This document shows, piece after piece, positions 58,101 to 64,000 of a stretch of 64,000 nucleotides of DNA. Each line of letters begins with the position of its first letter. The first letter of the stretch is position 1. This stretch comes from Akebia trifoliata (lineage: Eukaryota > Streptophyta > Magnoliopsida > Ranunculales > Lardizabalaceae), in contig CM030713.1 of assembly GCA_017979445.1 (NCBI GenBank), forward strand, positions 28,377,934 through 28,441,933, in the 5' to 3' direction. The notes beneath the pieces are model-generated. The model did no database searches, was not told where the DNA came from, and worked only from the letters and a program-made list of their open reading frames with translations. The position numbers and the translations under genes are program-made.

Positions 58101-61091
58101 GTCCTGACCTCCTACAAATTAGGCTTACAAAGAAGATACTTTTCTGATTTAGAAACCTACCCAAATAAGAAACTTTATGACTAATTACCAACAATTGGCT
58201 GATAGTATCAACTCCTCGGGCAACTTGGTTTGCCAAGAGTTGGTACACTACTACTCCTATAGCTGCATCACAAACCTTCATTGCTCATTCCTTTGGTTTT
58301 CTCTGGAGATTTGGCCATGTTAGCATATAATTTGAGGTTCAACCAAGGCTTATTAAATTCATTAGTCCAAGTTTTGAATTTGTACATTCTTGATGTGCAT
58401 GTCTAGGACTTGGATTATTTTTTGTCATGTCTTGTTTTGTTTTTTTGTTTCTTTGTTTATTCAAATATTGTCAACAACCACTAAAGTATCCTCTGTTCGT
58501 CCTGCAGAAGATGAATGCCCTTCTCTATTGTGGGACAAACCCAAGGTTGAAGCGCTGATCGACTTCTTAGGGTACCATCAGCAGTGGGACCCTTCATACA
58601 TACGGCAGAGAATGCTTCCTCTGCTGTCGACAGATTTCTTAAGAGAGATGGCTTCAGACCCAACCAAGGATTTGTTATTACATGGAGAATATGAGTTCCA
58701 TTCTATTCAGCGTGTGAAGATAAGATATGGCTACCTGTGTTACTTGGTCAAGTGGAAGAAAGTTGCCCCTGCTGCGGAGAGTACTAGCTATTCAATCCAA
58801 ACTGAACAGAGTGATATACAGAAAGAGCTCTTGGGAGCGAGTGAGTCCATCGATCTATTGGCTGAGCCCGATGGCCCTGAGATTCTTGTCGATGACGGAG
58901 GCTGGTTTCTGTTGACTGATGAAAATATGGAGCTTGTTCAGGCTGCATTTCCAGAAGAAGTTGACAGATTTCTGCAGGAAAAGGTATTCCTCTTCTGCTT
59001 CCACTTCTAGTGTTATTATATAGTTATTTTTTATAGGTTTAAGTGTGAAGACGAGGTTTTTTAAAGGCAAGAAATCTAGCTTCCTTCCTAATGAAGGAAT
59101 TGTCGATTTGTGTTCGAGATTATTCTTCTAGCTATTCTGACTAGTGGTAAACTTGGGCCCATGGCCAGTGGAGGCCTCCAATGTGGAATAACTCCTCTGA
59201 GGTCATGGGTTCAAGTCCGATTTACCCAGTTACATTCGTGGGGTATAAACTTCCCACTCTAGCTACAATGGAGTGGGGTCCACACTACCCCACTTTATTG
59301 CCTTTCCTCTTCATCCCCTTCAACTTTATTTTTTTTGTATCCCCCCCTTGACCCTGAACGGCAAAGGCAAACTCTAGTCCATCCATAAAATCAGAAGCAA
59401 CAAAATATAATGAAGAGGAGGATGTAACAACACCCACTGGGTATTGAATTGTAGATAATGTTTCACTGATAAAAGAATAAATAATTATATCATCCATGCA
59501 TTGTTAGCAATTCTCACAAAGATCTCAGAAACACGTACTCATACTAAAATGCACCAAATTGTTAATTCAGGTATTTTTCTAAGAATCCAATACATCAAGG
59601 CAGGTTGTGAACCCGTAAAGCAACAAAAAGGTGAATGTTGCAGTGTAGCACGGACCTAGCCCCTTGTTATCTAGCGCACGTACGGCACTATCTACTATGT
59701 ACAATATGGAACACTACTAGAACCTTTTAGATTCTTCCAGAGTATTCCACACTTTTCTAGAGTTTTCCAGGCCTTTCTAGAAGTTTCTAGTTTTTCTAGA
59801 ACATTTAAAAATGGAAAAAATTCTGGTTGCACGGTGAACCTGTGACAAGTGGCTCCTGCTATGTGCCTTTTTTCCTTCAACTAAGGTCTCTCAACTTTCC
59901 TACCCTGGGGAAAGACTCTTCTCTTTGGGGAATGAGGAATCTAATTTTCCTTTTGTTAACTACTTGTACTCTTTGGCCTCAAAACTTCTGGTTTTCTTTC
60001 ATCAGGATGATACAGAAATCTCTCAAAACAGATACTCTTGTACATAAAGACAACTTTATCCCTCAAAGCAGATTCTCTTGATGGACCCGATTGCTTTCAG
60101 TTCTGATAGATACCCCAAGGGGTTGGCCTAGTGGCAAGCCGAGCCTTGATAAGCTCCTCAGGAAGGGTAGGTCAAGTATTTGAAACCCCCCACGAAGCAA
60201 TGAATTCCTTGGGGCCATCCTCCAGGGTCTGTTGCCCCTTGACTCAACCAGTTGCACACAGGACTTTCCGAGGGAGCAGTGCTTGTGACTGTGGGCGAAA
60301 AGGGTGGGGATACACATGATAAGCCAAAAAAGATAACCTTTGGGGTTCTCTTTTTAATCAGTAGATAGGTTTGGGCATCTCCATTTTCTCTTTTTACATT
60401 CTTACTCTTGTGGATAAAGACTCTTCATCAAGCCCTAGTTTTTTGCAGTCTTGAAGATTGTAGGTAGTGAACATGGGTGATGATGGAGCCACAATAAATT
60501 CCCTCCCAGAGGCCTAGTTGAAATGAACATAGCGTGAAATAATAAATGGAAAACTTTTTTTTTTTTTTTTTGGTGGCTGTTATCTCTATGAAACTGCACA
60601 CTTCATCTTGTTACTCTCCTTTTAAAAGTCGATGGAGACCCATACCTGCATGTTTGAAAAAGATAGTCAAATAACATTGTTGGTGTGGTTAGTAGCAACA
60701 TTACTGCCAGTTATGAATAAGTTTGCTCCCTATCGTGCACATGGTTAATTGCTTGAAGCGAAGTCCTCCATGACCTGCTATGTCCATGCTCTTGATTCTT
60801 CTGTTTCTATGAATTCTCTAGGAAATGAAAGAATCAAAATCACGAAGAAGGAAATCCAGCTTGAAATCAGGTGGTGACCGTGAAAATTCAGAATCTCCAA
60901 AACCAAGCGGTGTCCAGCTCAGCATTACAGAATTTTATCGCTCAAAAAAAGTATCGGTTCAGGCAAAGAAGGGAGATGATCCAGCAGCCAAAAATCCCAA
61001 GGATCAGACAAAAGGCCTTTCGAAAGAAAAGAGAAGCATGTCAAGTTCAAATTTATCCAAATCAGCAAGGCGTCGCCTTTTGTTTGGCTAA
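52200..61091 (+). CDS. SEND1: SEND1/GEN2-like XPG-family structure-specific endonuclease, complete
   Basis: Exons, all in phase: 52200-52394, 52484-52660, 55020-55190, 57219-57400, 57477-57723, 57840-57975, 58508-58983, 60822-61091; 617 codons, usual for plant SEND1. It opens MGVGGNFWDLLKPY, typical of the family. The acidic metal-binding residues of the Rad2/XPG fold are all present: Asp31, Asp75, Glu140 and Glu142 (CEAEAL), Asp161 and Asp163 (TADSDAF), Asp213 (GNDHD), followed by the helix-hairpin part GVSGIGVETAL. A Cys-rich segment (Cys280, 283, 297, 300, 308, 317, 319, 322) follows, then a chromo-like region (YEFHSIQRVKIRYG) and a basic tail ending RRRLLFG. A canonical PIP box, QLSITEFY (560-567), predicts PCNA binding. 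Family members cut flaps, bubbles and Holliday junctions in the nucleus. Introns 2, 3 and 7 are long and hold retroelement and SINE pieces. Identity is secure. Confidence 0.95.
53240..53345 (+). mobile_element. tRNA-derived SINE head (SEND1 intron 2)
   Basis: gccagcttgctaacttggtt resembles an A-box head; GGTTCAAAAACCC serves as B-box about 40 bp later. No body or tail can be delimited. Confidence 0.4.
56230..56775 (-). mobile_element. Copia reverse-transcriptase fragment (SEND1 intron 3)
   Basis: The minus-strand frame at about 56437-56600 reads CIDDSMIIGDDASTKQQLKD followed by FSDIKDLWTLKYLL, the YVDD-region and 'MKDLGxLxYFLG' block of Copia reverse transcriptases, here with changes. Both ends are truncated. 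Antisense to SEND1. Confidence 0.7.
59150..59377 (+). mobile_element. SINE head followed by a Helitron-like 3' end
   Basis: A tRNA-like stretch with B-box GGTTCAAGTCC lies at about 59205-59220. Then gtggggtccacactacccca and C/T-rich sequence match the interior of the Helitron-like copies, ending CAAACTCTAG at 59377 before a T, the same 3' end as copy 1. The 5' terminus is not recognised. SEND1 intron 7. Confidence 0.5.
60113..60310 (+). mobile_element. SINE-like element (SEND1 intron 7)
   Basis: caaggggttggcctagtggc looks like an A-box head; a decayed B-box (ggtcaagtatttgaaacc) follows, then a body with tgtgggcgaaaagggtgggg. Length near 200 bp is normal for plant SINEs. Confidence 0.5.
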
Positions 61092-61797
61092 GACAGGTGA
61101 ATGTGGTCCCATGCCCATCCTTCACCACTCTCCTTATGTAATTATGAAATGTTCATGTAAAGGTCAAAGTTTCTAAATTAATATGTAAATTGTTTTTTTT
61201 TTTTGGCTTCTCGCCTTGAATTCATGTTTCCCTTGACCATGATCAAGATTGGAAGGTTCTTTTGGTTATGATTAAGACAAAATTTGTGTCAAGGTTGACC
61301 CCCTCATCTTGAAATTAGCCTTCCTTCTGTATTCTATTTTCTTCTGTTGTGTTTACTTATGCAGTTAGTCTTATTATTTAAGTTGCTAATACAGGTGACT
61401 TGCCTTACGACCACGTCCGGTTGTTCATGATCAAATTCTATCATATGTTTTAACTCTTTTTATTTATTTATTTTTATTAGTGATCAGAGAGATAAGGTGA
61501 TGTACACAAGTGATAGGGGACCATAGCCGATATGGTGGGCCCAATGGGTAGTTACCCTTCAATCATATTACATTTGGCAAGTTTCAGTGCCACCTCAGCA
61601 TCTGCACAGTATTTAAGTTTTTTTTTTTTCCAAAGAGATGCAATTAAGTTAAACTTCTTTTCTTATATATAAAAATCTAGTATTTTTTTTATAGACAACT
61701 ATTTATACCCCCTAGCCAAAAAATTAAATAGAAGGGTACAAGCATCAAACACTCCAAAAAAAAAAAAAAAAAAGGTAAATGTCTAGCAATGATAAAC
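61092..61797. other. Convergent 3' region between SEND1 and CBF
   Basis: About 700 bp receiving the 3' ends of both genes. It contains T-runs, an A-run at 61757-61773 and no coding region or clear element. Confidence 0.6.
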
Positions 61798-62481
61798 TCA
61801 TATAGAGTAACTCCATAAAGACACGTCAGCATCATATTCCATGTCATTCCAATTGAGCCCACTTTCCATAGTTGGAGGTGGAGAGAGTAGCAACCCTTCT
61901 GCCATGTTGGCAAGCAATCCTCGCATTCCGAACTCTTTGTCCTCATCCATGTAAAACACATTTTCCGTTGTCGAGGACATCATCACATCATCGGACTTAG
62001 ACCCATCCTTTGAAACCTCCTCTTCTGTCTCTGAATGTCGAAATGCTTCAGCTGCATCTAATGCCGCCTTTCTTATGTCCTTAGCATCCATAGACTTAGG
62101 CACGGGTAACCGCCACTTTGAATCCGCAAAATTTAGACAAGCAGATCGTCCTTTTAGTGCCAATGCAGCAACATCATGAGCCCGTGCAGCCATCTCAGCG
62201 GTTGCAAACGTTCCAAGCCATAAACGAGTCTTCTTATTAGGTTCGCGTAACTCACATACCCACTTATTAGTATTCCTCCTTCTCACACCCCAATAAACCG
62301 GGTGTCGAGTCTCCCTAAACTTCTTACGACCAGCACTCCGTTTCGGACGATTTGATGCTAAAAAGACCTCTTCATCAGAGATAGATCGACGGGTACTAGA
62401 ATCCGACAATGAAGACGACTCCGGCATGTCACCTGACCCACATAAGTATTGTGGGTCAGAATAGTGACTGAAGGTTTGCAT
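61798..62481 (-). CDS. DREB1: CBF/DREB1-type AP2/ERF transcription factor with Arg64-to-Trp change
   Basis: Single-exon minus-strand gene, 227 codons; an intronless frame of this length is typical of CBF/DREB1. The CBF-specific signature before the AP2 domain is [16 protein letters not shown] (residues 46-61); the AP2 domain (about 62-119) contains [34 protein letters not shown] and [16 protein letters not shown] follows in place of the usual DSAWR. The acidic C-terminal activation region ends DVSLWSYSI, the CBF LWSY motif. Members bind the CRT/DRE core CCGAC and switch on cold/drought genes. Odd: residue 64 is Trp (codon 62292-62290, TGG) where the family has Arg in YRGVR, a base-contacting position in AP2 domains. 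The rest is intact, so the gene looks functional in all but possibly DNA binding. Which CBF paralogue this is cannot be told. Confidence 0.95.
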   Translation of the reverse strand: MQTFSHYSDPQYLCGSGDMPESSSLSDSSTRRSISDEEVFLASNRPKRSAGRKKFRETRHPVYWGVRRRNTNKWVCELREPNKKTRLWLGTFATAEMAARAHDVAALALKGRSACLNFADSKWRLPVPKSMDAKDIRKAALDAAEAFRHSETEEEVSKDGSKSDDVMMSSTTENVFYMDEDKEFGMRGLLANMAEGLLLSPPPTMESGLNWNDMEYDADVSLWSYSI

Positions 62482-62551
62482 TTGAGAAAAGGGGCTTTGT
62501 ACTGTTTAGTAGACCAAAGAAAATAAAAAAATTGTTTTTTGAGTTTGAGAT

Positions 62552-62576
62552 TTGTTGGTGTTGGTGTTGGTGTTGA
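62552..62576 (-). repeat. Hexanucleotide ACCAAC repeat in the CBF leader
   Basis: About four tandem ACCAAC units (coding strand), some 70 bp upstream of the ATG and downstream of the TATA box, so probably in the 5' UTR. Confidence 0.75.
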
Positions 62577-62619
62577 GGGAGTTTGTGTGAATGAGAGGGT
62601 GAGAGAGTGTGAGGACGCC

Positions 62620-62626
62620 TTATATA
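62620..62626 (-). promoter_or_regulatory. CBF TATA box
   Basis: TATATAA on the minus strand, 139 bp upstream of the ATG, a normal place for a short-leader plant promoter. No better TATA candidate was noticed nearby. Confidence 0.7.
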
Positions 62627-62650
62627 GTACAAGGCGTGTGACAGTTAAAA

Positions 62651-62656
62651 ACGCGC
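62651..62656 (-). promoter_or_regulatory. CGCG core (possible CAMTA site) upstream of the CBF TATA box
   Basis: The minus strand reads GTGTGCGCGTTTTT; gCGCGt fits the vCGCGb consensus bound by CAMTA factors, which are known to activate Arabidopsis CBF2. It lies 25 bp upstream of the TATA box. Function inferred. Confidence 0.4.
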
Positions 62657-62794
62657 ACACGGACAATACATTAAAGCACCAGCTGGAACACCACGGTTCA
62701 TCCAACCATCAAAAAAATTTGAAGTTGGGGGATGATTGGTCACCAGCTGTCTTAAATTATTCCACAAATTTATTTTGGGACTGTCTATATTCTA

Positions 62795-63104
62795 CACGTG
62801 TCTTTAGATGACGTGGACTTAAGAACTTTGACTAGACATTTTCTATTATTTTCGGTGAAAAGGATATACTACTCTCTCCAGAAGGGAGGCATATCTTTTA
62901 ACTCGAAACCTTGACCGATGTTGTTAAAAGAGGAGACCAAATCCTCGGCGATTTTTTGTATTAATAAATCGTATCTTAAAGTATTGAAAAGGTAGTACCC
63001 TTGGTGCAAGTGAAGAGTAAATCGTATCTTAAAGGATTGAAAAGGTACCTTTAGTGTAGGAGAAGAGTCGCATAAGCCACGTGCCTTCTCGCTTACCCCA
63101 CGTG
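62795..63104. promoter_or_regulatory. Cluster of ACGT-core elements upstream of CBF
   Basis: CACGTG at 62795-62800, TGACGTGG at 62809-62816, CACGTG at 63078-63083 and CACGTG at 63099-63104 lie about 310-625 bp upstream of the ATG. Such G-box/ABRE cores are targets of bHLH (PIF, ICE-like context aside) and bZIP factors. Density suggests, but does not prove, regulation. Confidence 0.45.
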
Positions 63105-63134
63105 TGTGTGTCATACACAAAGTACTCTCTTGAT

Positions 63135-63248
63135 GTGGCATGCACTAAATCATAGATCTTTATTCTTGGGATACACAATTATACATATTTAAGAATATTT
63201 ATATATGTATCCCGAGGCATAAAATTTAAGATTTTAGCACATGTCACG
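63135..63248. mobile_element. Palindromic mini-MITE, CTCGAGATACA family copy 3
   Basis: gtggcatgcactaaatcata and cttgggatacac face tatgtatcccgaggc and gattttagcacatgtcac. Lies about 650 bp upstream of the CBF ATG, just beyond the ACGT cluster. Confidence 0.6.
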
Positions 63249-63610
63249 TCTGGAGAATATTTTGAATATGCTACATGGGGGAGTCAGATTATCACAACTT
63301 TTCTAATATTTAAGTCGTCAATAACAATACTCAAATTTAGAGTATTGAATTCCTCAAAATAATAAGTAAGAATTTGGATTCTGATAAATTGAAATAAGTA
63401 ATTTACAATATTAAAATGATCAGATACATCATTATTATTATTGATTAGAAGGTGGTGTGTACAAACGCATATGTATATGAAGGGCTTATTTCTAATTTAA
63501 AATATTAATTAATAGGTGGTTTGAAGATTACATAGTTAAAAAAAAGGATATTTTTTATATTTTAAAAACCAACTCACGTAATTTTAGGATGGTGGAATTA
63601 TGGTTTTATT

Positions 63611-63654
<44 letters not shown>
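63611..63654. repeat. (AT)n microsatellite
   Basis: About 44 bp of perfect alternating AT. The following sequence to 64000 shows no gene or element I can recognise. Confidence 0.95.
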
Positions 63655-63656
<2 letters not shown>

Positions 63657-64000
63657 AAATAATCTTCATTATATTAAATATAAATAAAAAGTGGGGGTAT
63701 TTATGCCGCTCAAATTTTGACATTGAATCAATTCAACTCCACTTTCTCTTAGAGAACCATACATCACTCAAATCCCCATGGTAGATGCAATACCCCCCAC
63801 AAACCACCCATACCAGATAAGTCGGGATAATCCCTGTGGGTGGTGTAGACACTCTAAATTGCACACATCTACCTAAAAAAATGATTCCAAAAGCTTGATC
63901 CAAGTCCAAAATACCAACAAAAACTCAAAAAGGCATAGTATGCAAAATCTTTGTGAAATCGCATCGACTCTTTTTCACTAAATAATGAAGGAAAAATCGA

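Noticed and set aside
62358..62705. Open frame antisense-strand partner overlapping the CBF start
   Set aside because: It is another frame across the CBF leader and promoter on the same strand, without motifs; the AP2 frame explains the region.

Overview
This is nuclear DNA from a flowering plant, most likely a eudicot. It is AT-rich and the genes have many GT-AG introns (plus one GC-AG). All five genes have close counterparts, recognised from memory, in Arabidopsis-type genomes. Introns and spacers are filled with small non-autonomous transposons. I cannot name the species. Gene models were built by hand from exon translation, reading-frame phase and splice sites; no transcript or database was available.

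Layout. (1) 1-9052, minus: 5' half of a plastid half-size ABC transporter (ABCB26/TAP1 type), eight exons seen, running off the left edge. (2) 9053-15442: repeat-rich spacer with a striking cluster (9258-11640) of foldback elements that share one palindromic core and sit in TA repeats. (3) 15443-28461, plus: complete valyl-tRNA synthetase gene, 21 exons, 1092 codons, with a mitochondrial-type leader and a likely internal cytosolic start. (4) 28462-34004: gene-free, many MITE-like elements. (5) 34005-37557, minus: complete nucleotide-sugar transporter (UTR2/SLC35B3-like), 7 exons, 348 codons. (6) 37558-52199: about 14.6 kb without a recognisable gene, mostly decayed transposons. (7) 52200-61091, plus: complete SEND1/GEN2-type XPG-family endonuclease, 8 exons, 617 codons, with a C-terminal PCNA-binding motif. 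(8) 61798-62481, minus: intronless CBF/DREB1 transcription factor, 227 codons, convergent with SEND1, carrying a Trp in place of a normally invariant DNA-contact Arg. (9) 62482-64000: CBF upstream region with TATA box, CGCG core and several ACGT elements.

The genes do not form a pathway; they are ordinary neighbours: plastid transport, translation, Golgi transport, DNA junction/flap processing and cold-type transcription control. The most unusual material is structural: the TA-targeting foldback cluster with an apparent internal 'empty site'; a TRIM and a LINE both inserted in what was a 72-nt intron of the valyl-tRNA synthetase gene, the LINE tail ending 18 nt before an exon; a three-copy 135-bp tandem repeat across an intron/exon border in the transporter gene; and the CBF Arg-to-Trp change.
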